Position numbers and translations under genes: made by a program. Shown here one piece after another: positions 46,257-54,746 of a stretch of DNA of 64,000 bases. The notes below the pieces were generated by a model that saw nothing but the letters and a program-made list of their open reading frames with translations, had not been told where the DNA came from and made no database searches. The DNA lies in contig NZ_JACHJI010000001.1 in the NCBI RefSeq assembly GCF_014203535.1, positions 310,001-374,000 of the forward strand, written 5' to 3'. Numbering within the stretch: the stretch's first letter is position 1; every line of letters begins with the position of its first letter. The stretch is from Streptomyces griseomycini. Its GTDB lineage: Bacteria > Actinomycetota > Actinomycetes > Streptomycetales > Streptomycetaceae.

Positions 46257-46732
46257 CTGCCGGGAGTCGCTGAGGGGGCGGGGGCCGGGGGCGCGGCCTC
46301 CGGGGCGGGGGGCGGGACCGTCGCGGTGGCCGGTGCCCCGGGGGCGGGGACCGGGGGGACACGGACGGCGGAGGCGGGGCTGGGAACGCCCCTGGTCTTT
46401 CCGTCGGGGCCGAGGAAGGCGGGGGCGCCGCCGGGCACCATGCCGAGCTCGCGGGCGCGGCGCTGGAGGGCGTCGGGGGCGGAGTAGGCGTCGATGTCCC
46501 GCTGCAGGGCCTGTTCCTCGTCGGTGAGGTTCTTGGTCTCCCGCTGGAGGTCGTCGAGCTGGAAGGCGCCCTCGCTGAGGGCGGAGTTCAGCACCAGGAG
46601 GCCGATCAGGCCGCCGCCGAGGAGCAGGACGACGAGGAGGACGAAGGGGGTGCGCGCCGCCTGGGCGCGTCCGGTGGGGAGGAGCTGCGCGAGACGGGCC
46701 GCCCTCCCCTTCAGTTCGGGTTTCCTACTCAC
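46253..46732 (-). CDS. ftsL: FtsL-type divisome protein, 159 aa
   Basis: A small bitopic protein with the expected FtsL layout and position between rsmH and ftsI. The cytoplasmic tail is basic (MSRKPELKGRAARLAQLLP). One transmembrane helix (TPFVLLVVLLLGGGLIGLLVLNS) is followed by a periplasmic coiled coil (FQLDDLQRETKNLTDEEQALQRDIDAYSAPDALQRRARELGM) and a Pro/Ala-rich tail of about 50 residues. It forms a complex with DivIC and FtsQ that recruits FtsW/FtsI. ATG 46732 is clear. The gap to rsmH (122 bp) is larger than the others. Sequence conservation of FtsL is low, so the assignment rests on topology and synteny. Confidence 0.92.
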   Translation of the reverse strand: MSRKPELKGRAARLAQLLPTGRAQAARTPFVLLVVLLLGGGLIGLLVLNSALSEGAFQLDDLQRETKNLTDEEQALQRDIDAYSAPDALQRRARELGMVPGGAPAFLGPDGKTRGVPSPASAVRVPPVPAPGAPATATVPPPAPEAAPPAPAPSATPGR

Positions 46733-46854
46733 TCACGCTCCCCTGAGTTCGCTCTTCCCGCCCGCACAGCCGGTCCGTCACCCGCCTCGCTCATGCGCGC
46801 CTCACTCCTCACGCGCCCGGGCACCCGCGGGCGCTTCGCGGCGTCCCGTCCGCC

Positions 46855-47811
46855 TCACTCGAGATCCTCCCGGATCCGCTGGGCGCCGCGCAGCCGCGCG
46901 GGGGCCGCACGGCGGTTCTCGGCGATCTCCTCCTCGGTGGGGAGTTCGGCACCGCGCGTGAGCAGCTTGAGCCGGGGCTGGTAGCGCTCGGGGACGACCG
47001 GCAGCCCGGGCGGCGCGGTGGTGGCGGCACCCGCCGCGAACACCTGCTTGACCAGCCGGTCCTCCAGGGAGTGGTACGACAGCACGGCGATCCGGCCGTC
47101 CACGTCGAGGGCCTTCACGGCGGCCGGGATCGCCCGCTCCAGTACCGAGAGCTCGCCGTTGACCTCGATCCGCAGGGCCTGGAAGGTGCGCTTGGCCGGG
47201 TTGCCGCCGGTGCGCTTGGCGGCCTGCGGCAGCGCGTCCCGGATCAGCTCGACCAGGCGGGCGCTGTGTGTGAACGGTTCCTTCTCGCGCTCCCGCACGA
47301 TCGCGGCCACGATCCGCTTGGCCTGCTTCTCCTCGCCGTAGGCGCGCAGGATGCGGACGAGTTCGCCGGGCGGGTAGGTGTTGAGGACCTCGGCGGCGCT
47401 GACGCCGGTCGTCTGGTCCATGCGCATGTCGAGCGGGGCGTCCTGGGCGTAGGCGAAGCCGCGGTCGGCCTCGTCGAGCTGCATGGAGGACACCCCGAGG
47501 TCGAACAGGACGCCCTGGACGCGCAGGACGCCGAGCCGGGCGAGGACGTCGGGGAGCTCGTCGTAGACGGCGTGCACCAGGGTGGCCCGCTCGCCGTAGG
47601 GGGCGAGCCGCTCACCGGACAGGCGCAGGGCCTCCTTGTCGCGGTCCAGGGCGACGAGCCGCGCCTCGGGGAACCGCCGGAGCAGGGCCTCGCTGTGGCC
47701 GCCGAGGCCGAGGGTGCAGTCGACGACCACCGCTCCCGGCCGCTCCAGGGCGGGTGCCAACAGGTCCAGGCACCGCTGGAGCATCACCGGGACGTGTCGA
47801 CTCTGACTCAA
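46855..47811 (-). CDS. rsmH: RsmH (MraW) 16S rRNA C1402 N4-methyltransferase, 318 aa
   Basis: RsmH methylates C1402 of 16S rRNA and is the usual first or second gene of dcw. The SAM-binding motif is [16 protein letters not shown] near residue 30. Family motifs [59 protein letters not shown] and [25 protein letters not shown] are all present. ATG or equivalent start at 47811 (MSQSRHVPV). No mraZ lies upstream; the next 400 bp are non-coding and then a divergent carbonic anhydrase begins. It heads the cluster on the minus strand. Confidence 0.96.
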   Translation of the reverse strand: MSQSRHVPVMLQRCLDLLAPALERPGAVVVDCTLGLGGHSEALLRRFPEARLVALDRDKEALRLSGERLAPYGERATLVHAVYDELPDVLARLGVLRVQGVLFDLGVSSMQLDEADRGFAYAQDAPLDMRMDQTTGVSAAEVLNTYPPGELVRILRAYGEEKQAKRIVAAIVREREKEPFTHSARLVELIRDALPQAAKRTGGNPAKRTFQALRIEVNGELSVLERAIPAAVKALDVDGRIAVLSYHSLEDRLVKQVFAAGAATTAPPGLPVVPERYQPRLKLLTRGAELPTEEEIAENRRAAPARLRGAQRIREDLE

Positions 47812-48217
47812 GGGGCCCTCTCAGGTCCGACGCGGCCGCGGCGCACCGCCGGGTCCCCGCCCTCCCCCGGTGAAGGGGCGGCCGACCGGCGCCGGAAGCG
47901 TCAGCCGGCCGGAACGGAAGGAGGCCGAGCCGTACGTACGCGCCGCGTACGCGGGGAGACCCGCGAGCTCTCGCCGGGGTCTTGGGAAAACAGTGCAGCG
48001 GATGGTCTCGCCTCCCGCTTCGCGTCACTTTAGTCCACGGTGTCGCCCGGTCAATCAACCGGCCTGCGCGTCGCGATCCGCCCCGCGGGTCAAGACGCGC
48101 ACCGGGTGAAATCACCCGTAGGAGGGGACCCACATCACTCCTGTGGGTTACCTCACACCTGGGTTCGATGACGTTCTTTGTCCCTTCTCACAGCGGGCCC
48201 CGTTCCCGTGCGGCCAG
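47812..48217. other. Non-coding region between rsmH and the carbonic anhydrase
   Basis: About 400 bp between divergent genes; no credible gene. It should contain the main dcw promoter(s), which I cannot place with confidence. The clearest element is an inverted repeat ACCCACA/TGTGGGT (48129-48149, 7-bp spacer). No mraZ gene or fragment is visible. Confidence 0.6.
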
Positions 48218-48223
48218 TAACGT
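48218..48223 (+). promoter_or_regulatory. -10 box TAACGT before the carbonic anhydrase (putative leaderless)
   Basis: TAACGT ends 7 nt before ATG 48231, and 1 nt before the in-frame ATG 48225. If it is the true -10 box, 48231 is the real start and the mRNA is leaderless. Confidence 0.4.
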
Positions 48224-48230
48224 CATGAGT

Positions 48231-48779
48231 ATGACGACTTCTGCATCGGTCCCCGCCGGCTCCGGTAGCGCCGCCGTCGGCCACGGCACGGTCACCGACC
48301 GCCTGGTCGAGGCCAACCAGCGGTACGCCTCCGCGTTCGCCGATCCCGGGATGGACGCCCGGCCGGTGCTGCACGTCGCCGTGGTGGCCTGCATGGACGC
48401 CCGGCTCGACCTGCACGCCGCGCTCGGCCTCCAGCTGGGCGACTGCCACACCATCCGCAACGCGGGCGGGGTCGTCACCGACGACGTGATCCGCTCGCTG
48501 ACCATCAGCCAGCGGGCGCTCGGCACCCGCAGCGTGGTCCTCATCCACCACACCGGCTGCGGCCTGGAGTCCCTCACCGAGGAGTTCCGGCACGACCTGG
48601 AGATGGAGGTGGGCCAGCGCCCCGCCTGGGCCGTGGAGGCCTTCCGGGACGTCGACCAGGACGTGCGCCAGTCGATGGCGCGCGTGCGCACCTCGCCGTT
48701 CCTGCTGCACACCGACGACGTGCGCGGTTTCGTCTTCGACGTGAAGACCGGTCTGCTGCGCGAGATCGACCCCGCCTGA
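48231..48779 (+). CDS. Beta-class carbonic anhydrase, 182 aa
   Basis: This enzyme interconverts CO2 and bicarbonate with zinc. Zinc ligands and the dyad are in VVACMDARLDLHA (Cys and the Asp-Arg pair) and LIHHTGCGLESL (His and Cys). The short length and the HNAG-type motif TIRNAGGVVTDDVIRSL fit the clade typified by mycobacterial Rv1284. ATG 48231 is chosen from the position of the -10 box; ATG 48225 would add two residues. It is cytoplasmic, as there is no signal sequence. The gene is divergent from the dcw cluster and monocistronic as far as visible. Bicarbonate supply for carboxylation is the likely job. Confidence 0.92.
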   Translation: MTTSASVPAGSGSAAVGHGTVTDRLVEANQRYASAFADPGMDARPVLHVAVVACMDARLDLHAALGLQLGDCHTIRNAGGVVTDDVIRSLTISQRALGTRSVVLIHHTGCGLESLTEEFRHDLEMEVGQRPAWAVEAFRDVDQDVRQSMARVRTSPFLLHTDDVRGFVFDVKTGLLREIDPA

Positions 48780-48863
48780 CCCGTCCGGTCCTGCCGCCCG
48801 CCCCGACGATCACCCGCGCCCCGGGGTCCGCAAAGGTCGCAGGAACCGACATATCGCCGCCGG

Positions 48864-48923
48864 TTGTCCACAGGCGAGTGACACGAATCGGTAACGGCGG
48901 CAAGAATGCGGGAGTGGTGTCAC
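48864..48923 (+). promoter_or_regulatory. DnaA-box and GACAC inverted repeat upstream of moxR
   Basis: The gap before moxR contains a perfect Streptomyces-type DnaA box TTGTCCACA (48864-48872) and a GTGACAC (48878-48884) / GTGTCAC (48917-48923) inverted repeat, each containing the WhiA core GACAC. Function is inferred from sequence only, and a single DnaA box can occur by chance. Confidence 0.35.
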
Positions 48924-49048
48924 GCGGAACTTTTCCCGCGCGGCGTCCGTGATTCGGGGTGGGCCGGGCCGCACAGCAAGGCGTCGGCCCGGAACATTTG
49001 GGGTTCCCCGCCCTTTTCGGGGCGTGGGGAAAGGCCGAGGAGGGCCGG

Positions 49049-50086
49049 GTGACGACCTATGACGATCGAGCGAGCCTCACTGATCTGACCGCCGTGGTGG
49101 AGCGCGTGCGGGGGTCGGTGGAAGGCGTGATCGAGGGCAAGCCCGAGGTCGTACGGCTCTCGCTGACCGTACTGCTCGCCGAGGGACACCTGCTCATCGA
49201 GGACGTCCCGGGCGTCGGCAAGACGATGCTGGCCAAGGCACTGGCGCGGTCCATCGACTGCTCGGTGCGGCGGATCCAGTTCACGCCGGACCTGCTGCCC
49301 TCGGACATCACCGGTGTGTCCATCTGGGACCAGCAGCGCCGCGACTTCGAGTTCAAGCCGGGCGCCATCTTCGCGCAGGTGGTGATCGGCGACGAGATCA
49401 ACCGCGCGTCGCCGAAGACGCAGTCCGCGCTGCTGGAGTCGATGGAGGAGCGCCAGGTCACCATCGACGGCAAGACCTACGAGCTGCCCAGCCCCTTCAT
49501 GGTGGTGGCGACGCAGAACCCGGTCGAGATGGAGGGCACCTACCCGCTGCCGGAGGCCCAGCGCGACCGTTTCATGGCCCGCGTCTCGGTCGGTTACCCG
49601 AGCGCGGAGGCCGAGCTGCAGATGCTGGACGTGCACGGCGGCGTCTCCCCGCTGGAGGACCTCCAGCCGGTGGCGCACGCGCACGAGATCGTGAAGCTGA
49701 TCGAGGCGGTGCGCGGCGTCCACGTCGCCGAGCCGGTGCGCCGGTACGCGGTGGACCTGGTCGCCGCCACCCGCACGCACCCCGACCTCAGACTCGGCGC
49801 CTCCCCGCGCGCGACGCTGCATCTGCTGCGCGCGGCGAAGGCGTCCGCGGCCCTGAGCGGCCGGGAGTACGCACTGCCGGACGACGTGCAGGCGCTCGCC
49901 GTGGCCGTGCTCGCCCACCGGCTGCTGCCCACCGCGCAGGCCCAGCTCAACCGCCGTACCGCGGAGCAGGTGGTGCAGGAGATCCTGCAGCGCACCCCGG
50001 TGCCCGCGGCGGCCCCGCAGCAGAGCGGCTTCGGCCTGGGCCGCGGCGGCCCGGGCTACGGCCAGCAGCCGCCCCGGAGGCTGTGA
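49049..50086 (+). CDS. MoxR-family AAA+ ATPase, 345 aa
   Basis: MoxR ATPases act as chaperone-like machines that mature protein complexes, nearly always with a DUF58 partner. Walker A is EDVPGVGKTMLAKA near residue 51, Walker B is QVVIGDEINRASPKTQSALLESMEERQV, sensor 1 is VVATQNPVEMEGTYPLPEAQRDRF, and the lid helices follow. The GTG at 49049 is supported by GAGGAGG 5 nt upstream; the upstream open part has no homology. The C-terminal end is Gly/Gln-rich. The stop overlaps the next ATG (TGATG), so the DUF58 protein is coupled. This is the first gene of a three-gene operon. Confidence 0.95.
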   Translation: MTTYDDRASLTDLTAVVERVRGSVEGVIEGKPEVVRLSLTVLLAEGHLLIEDVPGVGKTMLAKALARSIDCSVRRIQFTPDLLPSDITGVSIWDQQRRDFEFKPGAIFAQVVIGDEINRASPKTQSALLESMEERQVTIDGKTYELPSPFMVVATQNPVEMEGTYPLPEAQRDRFMARVSVGYPSAEAELQMLDVHGGVSPLEDLQPVAHAHEIVKLIEAVRGVHVAEPVRRYAVDLVAATRTHPDLRLGASPRATLHLLRAAKASAALSGREYALPDDVQALAVAVLAHRLLPTAQAQLNRRTAEQVVQEILQRTPVPAAAPQQSGFGLGRGGPGYGQQPPRRL

Positions 50087-51447
50087 TGACCGGCGCGGGC
50101 GCCGTCCACGACGAGGGCGACCGGGACGGCAGGAGCGGTGTCCGGACGGCTCTGGCCGGACTGACCACCCGCGGGCGCTCCTTCCTGGCCGCCGGCGTGG
50201 CCGCCGCGATCTGCGCGTACGTGCTGGGGCAGAGCGATCTGCTGCGGGTCGGGCTGCTGCTGGCGGTGCTGCCGCTGGTGTGCGCGGCCGTGCTGTACCG
50301 CACCCGTTACCGGGTCGCCGGCAGCCGCCGTCTCTCCCCCGGGCGGGTGCCGGCCGGCTCCGAGGCACGGGTGCACCTGCGGATGGACAACGTCTCGCGG
50401 CTGCCCACGGGCCTGCTGATGCTCCAGGACCGGGTGCCGTACGTGCTCGGCCCGCGTCCCCGGTTCGTGCTGGACCGGGTGGAGGCGGGTGGCCGCCGCG
50501 AGGTGTCCTACCGGGTCCGCTCCGATCTGCGCGGCCGCTATCCGCTGGGTCCGTTGCAGCTGCGCCTGTCCGACCCGTTCGGGATGTGCGAGCTGACCCG
50601 GTCCTTCTCCACGTACGACACGCTGACGGTGATACCGCGCGTGGAGCCGCTGCCGCCGGTGCGGCTGAGCGGTGAGGCGAAGGGGTACGGCGACGGGCGG
50701 CAGCGGTCGCTGGCGCTGGCCGGCGAGGACGACGTGATCCCTCGCGGGTACCGCTACGGCGACGATCTGCGCCGCGTGCACTGGCGCTCCACCGCGCGCT
50801 ACGGCGAGCTGATGGTGCGCCGCGAGGAGCAGCCGCAGCGCGCCCGCTGCACGGTGCTGCTGGACACCCGTGCCGTCGCCTACGAGGGAGCGGGCCCGGA
50901 CTCGGCGTTCGAGTGGGCGGTGTCGGGGACGGCCTCCGTGCTGGTGCACATGCTGGAGCGCGGTTTCTCGGTGCGGCTGCTGACCGACACCGGCACCTCG
51001 GTGCCCGGCGAGGGTTCCGACGGGTTCGCGGGGGTGAACCAGGAGTCGGCGGACGCGGCCGGGCTGATGATGGACACCCTCGCCGTGGTGGACCATTCCG
51101 ACGAGGCGGGCCTGTCCCGCGCCTACGACGTGCTGCGCGGCGGGAACGAGGGGCTGCTGGTCGCCTTCCTCGGCGACCTCGACGAGGAGCAGGCCGCGGT
51201 CCTCGCCCGGATGCGGCAGCGCAGCGGGGGCGCCCTCGCCTTCCTGCTGGACAGCGGGACCTGGCTGCGGGAACCGGCCGACGTGCCCGGTCCGTTGGAC
51301 AGGAGCGGGGAGCGGCTGCGGATGCTGCGCGAGGCGGGCTGGACGGCCCTGGCGGTGCCGCGGGGCGCCTCGCTGGACGAGCTGTGGCGGCAGGCGGACC
51401 GGGAGCGCTCGGGCCTGGCCGCGACGAGCGGTGGGGAGGGACCGTGA
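50086..51447 (+). CDS. DUF58 (VWA-like) membrane protein, 453 aa
   Basis: DUF58 proteins are MoxR partners. Two hydrophobic segments near residues 30-75 (SFLAAGVAAAICAYVLG and VGLLLAVLPLVCAAVLY) form an N-terminal anchor. A beta-rich extracytoplasmic or interfacial region follows (RVHLRMDNVSRLPTGLLMLQD, then RYPLGPLQLRLSDPFGMCEL), and then the DUF58 signature YGDDLRRVHWRSTARYGELMVRREE with a VWA-like domain after it (CTVLLDTRAV, then FSVRLLTD). ATG 50086 overlaps the moxR stop and has GGAGG 5 nt upstream. Its stop overlaps the next GTG. The RxxxW motif is intact. Confidence 0.93.
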   Translation: MTGAGAVHDEGDRDGRSGVRTALAGLTTRGRSFLAAGVAAAICAYVLGQSDLLRVGLLLAVLPLVCAAVLYRTRYRVAGSRRLSPGRVPAGSEARVHLRMDNVSRLPTGLLMLQDRVPYVLGPRPRFVLDRVEAGGRREVSYRVRSDLRGRYPLGPLQLRLSDPFGMCELTRSFSTYDTLTVIPRVEPLPPVRLSGEAKGYGDGRQRSLALAGEDDVIPRGYRYGDDLRRVHWRSTARYGELMVRREEQPQRARCTVLLDTRAVAYEGAGPDSAFEWAVSGTASVLVHMLERGFSVRLLTDTGTSVPGEGSDGFAGVNQESADAAGLMMDTLAVVDHSDEAGLSRAYDVLRGGNEGLLVAFLGDLDEEQAAVLARMRQRSGGALAFLLDSGTWLREPADVPGPLDRSGERLRMLREAGWTALAVPRGASLDELWRQADRERSGLAATSGGEGP

Positions 51448-53834
51448 TCAGCGGGCGGGCAAGGCTGGCGCTGGCCGCATGGGCGGCCACGCTGATGGCG
51501 GCGTGCGCACTGCTGCCGCTGGTCGATCCGCCCCTGTGGATCCTCCAGGCGGCGTTCGTCCTGGCGGTGCAGTCGGGCGTGGGCGCGGCGGCCCGCCGGG
51601 TACCGCTGGCACGTGCGCTGACGGTGGCGGCGCAGGCGCTCGTCACCCTGCTGCTGCTGACCCTGCTGTTCGCGCGTGAGCACGCCCTCGCCGGACTGAT
51701 ACCCGGCCCGGACGCCTTCCGGCACTTCGCCGAACTGCTGGAGCGGGGCGGGGACGACGTCAGCCGGTACGCGATCCCGGCGCCGCTGTCCGACGGCATC
51801 CGGCTGATGCTGATCGGCGGTGTCCTGGTGATCGGGCTGCTGGTGGACACCCTCGCGGTGACCTTCCGCAGCGCGGCCCCGGCCGGTCTTCCGCTGCTCG
51901 CCCTGTACTCCGTGGCCGCGGGGCTGTCCGACGACGGCCTCGCCTGGCTGTGGTTCCTGCTGGCGGCGGCCGGTTATCTGATGCTGCTGCTCGCCGAGGG
52001 GCGGGACCGGCTCTCCCAGTGGGGGCGGGTCTTCGCCGGGGCGGCACGCGGCCCGGGCGGGGAACCGGCCGGGGCCGCCGCACCGGTGCGCACCGGCCGG
52101 CGGATCGGGGCGGTCGCGCTGGGCATCGCCCTGGTGGTGCCGCTCGGCCTGCCCGCGATGAACGGCGGTCTGCTGGACCCCTCCGGTACGGGCGTCGGCT
52201 CGGGCACCGGCTCGGGCGGCACCATCTCGGCGGTGAACCCGCTGGTGTCGCTGCGCGACTCGCTGAACGTGGAGGAGGACCGCCAGGTCATGTCGGTCCG
52301 CTCCGAGACGGCGAACGTCTCGGACCTGTACCTGCGGATCGTGTCCCTGGACGACTTCGACGGCACCACCTGGAAGCCGTCCAAGCGTTCCATCACCACC
52401 GTGCCCGAGGGCGCGTTCCCGACCCCGACGGGGCTCGGCCCCGACGTCAGGCGCACGGAGGTCGACACGACGATCTCGACCGCCGACTGGTACGGCCAGG
52501 ACTGGCTGCCGATGCCGTACCCGCCGAGCGGGGTGAGCGTCGGGGGCGAGTGGCGCTACGAGCCGGTCGGCATGACGCTGGTCGGCGACCACGGCCAGAA
52601 CACGCGCGGTCTGACGTACGAGGTGCGCAGCCTCGACGTGCAGCCCACGCCGGAGCAGTTGGCCGACGCCCCGGAGCCGCCACCCGCCCTGGAGCGCGAG
52701 TACACCGAGCTGCCCGATTCGCTGCCGGCCGTGGTGTCCCGGACCGCCCGTGAGGTCACCGCGGGCGCGGACAACGCCTACGACCAGGCGGTCGCGCTCC
52801 AGGAGTACTTCACGCTGAACGGCGGTTTCGAGTACGACACCGAGGTGGACGTCGGCAGCGGTTCACAGGCGATCGCCCGCTTCCTGCGGGACAGGCAGGG
52901 CTTCTGCGTGCACTTCTCCTTCGCGATGGCGTCGATGGCCCGCTCCCTGGGCATACCGGCGCGGGTCGCCGTGGGCTTCGCGCCCGGCACCCCGCAGCTG
53001 GACGGCACGATCACGGTCGGGCTGCGGGACGCGCACGCCTGGCCGGAGCTGTACTTCGAGGGCGTGGGCTGGACCCGCTTCGAGCCGACCCCGTCCCGCG
53101 GTTCGGTGCCGCCCTACACCGTTCCGGAGGCCGCGGACAGCACGCTGCCCGACCCGTCCCTGCCGTCCCGGGCCGCGCCCTCGGAGCCGTCCGCCGCTCC
53201 TTCGGAGAGCGAGAGCTGCTCGGCGGAGCGGAGGAAGCTGGGGGCGTGCGGGAGCGAGTCGCCGCAGGCGGCGCCCCTCACGGGGGACGACGGACCGAAG
53301 TGGTCCGCGCTGCTGGTGTGGACGCTGGCCGGTCTCGCCGTCCTGGTGCTGCCGCTGACGCCGATGCTGTGGCGGATGCGGACCCGGGCGGTGCGCCTGG
53401 GTGCGCACGGCCGCTCGGAGGCGGACGCGGCGCCGCACGTCCTGGCCCTCTGGGACGAGCTGAGCGACACGGCGTGGGACCACGGCATCCCGCCGGACGA
53501 GTCGCTGACCCCGCGCAAGGCGGCCGCCCGGATCGTGCGGCTCGGACATCTCGACCAGGCCGCGGCGGCCTCGGTGCACCGGGTGGCCGATGCGGTCGAG
53601 CAGGTCCTGTACGCGCCGCGGCCGCGGCCGACGGCGGGTCTGACGGACGACGTGCGCCGGGTGATCGACTCCCTGCGGTCCGCGGCCGGCCGGGGCACGC
53701 GACTGCGCGCGCTGTTCGCCCCGCGCTCCACCGCGCGCGTGGTGTGGGCGGTGTCGGACCGGTGGTCCGGCATCCGGGAACGGGTCCTCGCGATGCGGCC
53801 GACGGGGCGGAAGCCGTCGCGGCAGCAGGGCTGA
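51444..53834 (+). CDS. Membrane transglutaminase-like protein, 796 aa
   Basis: This third gene of the moxR operon encodes a DUF3488/transglutaminase-like protein. Five to six membrane helices fill residues 1-240 (for example LALAAWAATLMAACALLPLV and LLIGGVLVIGLLVDTLAV). The extracytoplasmic region contains a transglutaminase core: the catalytic Cys in RQGFCVHFSFAMASMARSLGIPARVAVGF and the His in RDAHAWPELYFEGVGWTRFEPTP. A Ser/Pro-rich linker leads to a last helix (WTLAGLAVLVLPLTPMLW) and a C-terminal cytoplasmic part with a DUF4129-like helical end. GTG 51444 overlaps the DUF58 stop (GTGA). Whether the core acts as a protease or cross-linker is unknown. Confidence 0.93.
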   Translation: MISGRARLALAAWAATLMAACALLPLVDPPLWILQAAFVLAVQSGVGAAARRVPLARALTVAAQALVTLLLLTLLFAREHALAGLIPGPDAFRHFAELLERGGDDVSRYAIPAPLSDGIRLMLIGGVLVIGLLVDTLAVTFRSAAPAGLPLLALYSVAAGLSDDGLAWLWFLLAAAGYLMLLLAEGRDRLSQWGRVFAGAARGPGGEPAGAAAPVRTGRRIGAVALGIALVVPLGLPAMNGGLLDPSGTGVGSGTGSGGTISAVNPLVSLRDSLNVEEDRQVMSVRSETANVSDLYLRIVSLDDFDGTTWKPSKRSITTVPEGAFPTPTGLGPDVRRTEVDTTISTADWYGQDWLPMPYPPSGVSVGGEWRYEPVGMTLVGDHGQNTRGLTYEVRSLDVQPTPEQLADAPEPPPALEREYTELPDSLPAVVSRTAREVTAGADNAYDQAVALQEYFTLNGGFEYDTEVDVGSGSQAIARFLRDRQGFCVHFSFAMASMARSLGIPARVAVGFAPGTPQLDGTITVGLRDAHAWPELYFEGVGWTRFEPTPSRGSVPPYTVPEAADSTLPDPSLPSRAAPSEPSAAPSESESCSAERRKLGACGSESPQAAPLTGDDGPKWSALLVWTLAGLAVLVLPLTPMLWRMRTRAVRLGAHGRSEADAAPHVLALWDELSDTAWDHGIPPDESLTPRKAAARIVRLGHLDQAAAASVHRVADAVEQVLYAPRPRPTAGLTDDVRRVIDSLRSAAGRGTRLRALFAPRSTARVVWAVSDRWSGIRERVLAMRPTGRKPSRQQG

Positions 53835-53880
53835 GCCCGGCCCGCGGGAGGAGGGCGGGACCAGGAGAGCCGACAGGGAA

Positions 53881-53930
53881 GGACGGGCGAGGGGCGGGAC
53901 GGCTTCGGCCGGTCCGCCCCTCGCCCGTTC
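53881..53930 (+). terminator. Terminator of the moxR operon
   Basis: A stem of 13 perfect pairs (GGGCGAGGGGCGG / CCGCCCCTCGCCC) extends to about 17 with a G-T pair, around a 16-nt GC-rich loop, 46 bp after the operon's last stop. Confidence 0.75.
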
Positions 53931-53942
53931 GCGGCCGTGCTC

Positions 53943-53980
53943 GCGTCAGGCATGCGTCAGGGGTCAGGACATGCGTCAGG
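53943..53980. repeat. GCGTCAGG direct repeats
   Basis: GCGTCAGG occurs three times on the plus strand (53943-53950, 53954-53961, 53973-53980); the inverse copy is in the right arm of the adjacent long hairpin. Confidence 0.85.
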
Positions 53981-54024
53981 GGGGTGACCACCGGATCGGT
54001 GGTCACCCCCCTGACGCATGTCCT
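53966..54024. terminator. 27-bp-stem hairpin between convergent genes
   Basis: A perfect 27-bp stem (53966-53992 with 53998-54024; arms begin AGGACATGCGTCAGG) and a 5-nt loop. It lies 30 bp beyond the DUF3040 stop and 130 bp beyond the moxR operon, and can act as a bidirectional terminator. It is longer than any other hairpin in the window. Confidence 0.85.
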
Positions 54025-54054
54025 CAGCCGTCCCCTGGAGGGCGGTGCGGAAGG

Positions 54055-54456
54055 CTAATGGCCGCCCTGTTCGTCGCGACGGCGCTGCCAGCGCTCCTCT
54101 ATGCGGTCCATCATGGAGCGCCGCTGCCTGCCCTGACGGCCGGCCTGGGGGGCACCCGGGGCACCGACGGCCTGCTCGCCCGGCTTGGGTGCCTTGCGCC
54201 AGCCGGTCACCGCGAGGACCGCGCATCCCAGCATCACGAGGAATCCCACGACGCTGAGCCAGACCTGCTGGGCGACCATACCTGCCATGAGGAGCGCAAT
54301 ACCCACGAGGAAGCCCGCGACCGCCTGGTAGACCCGCCGCCGGGTGTACGTACGCAGCCCGCTTCCCTCAAGCGCCGACGCGAACTTGGGATCTTCGGCG
54401 TACAGCGCTCGCTCCATTTGCTCGAGCATGCGCTGCTCGTGCTCCGAGAGCGGCAC
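54055..54456 (-). CDS. DUF3040 membrane protein, 133 aa
   Basis: A short actinobacterial DUF3040 protein. The signature PLSEHEQRMLEQMERALYAEDPKFASAL is at the very N terminus. Two transmembrane helices follow (YQAVAGFLVGIALLMAGMVA and VWLSVVGFLVMLGCAVLAVTGW), then a basic, Gln/Arg-rich tail. GTG 54456 is chosen since GAGGAGG lies 5 nt upstream; a longer upstream frame lacks homology. Role unknown; homologues are conserved close to the moxR operon in Streptomyces. It ends just before the long hairpin. The stretch 54457-54746 beyond its start holds no gene. Confidence 0.9.
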   Translation of the reverse strand: MPLSEHEQRMLEQMERALYAEDPKFASALEGSGLRTYTRRRVYQAVAGFLVGIALLMAGMVAQQVWLSVVGFLVMLGCAVLAVTGWRKAPKPGEQAVGAPGAPQAGRQGRQRRSMMDRIEERWQRRRDEQGGH

Positions 54457-54710
54457 GGAGTCCTCCTCATCGTGCAGTCGCCGGGGCGACCCGGGGGGTC
54501 CCTTCAGGATAGGCAGGGAATCGCCCCCGTGAAACCCGCCCCTCTGCGCCAATTGGCCAACCGGAATCCGCCATGGACGTCCCGGTCCGCTGAGGCATCT
54601 CTTTCCCCGGCGGCCGACCCGTCATGCCGGGCGGTCTCCCTCGATCATACGGCGCCAAGCCGCCATTCGGGGGGCCTGTGGCGCACTCCATGCGCCGTCC
54701 GGACGCCGGA

Positions 54711-54732
54711 CGCGCCGCTGATCAGCGGCGCG
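54711..54732 (-). terminator. 22-bp perfect palindrome after the methyltransferase gene
   Basis: CGCGCCGCTGATCAGCGGCGCG is its own reverse complement and lies 14 bp past the methyltransferase stop on the minus strand. It can fold as an 8-bp stem with a 6-nt loop. An operator role is also possible. Confidence 0.55.
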
Positions 54733-54746
54733 ACACCTGCGGCCGC

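Noticed and set aside
42541..46362. Very long minus-strand frame upstream-extending murE through ftsI
   Set aside because: The part beyond 44253 is Arg/Pro/Gly-rich and overlaps ftsI, which is a clear gene in another frame. The murE start is within 44118-44253.
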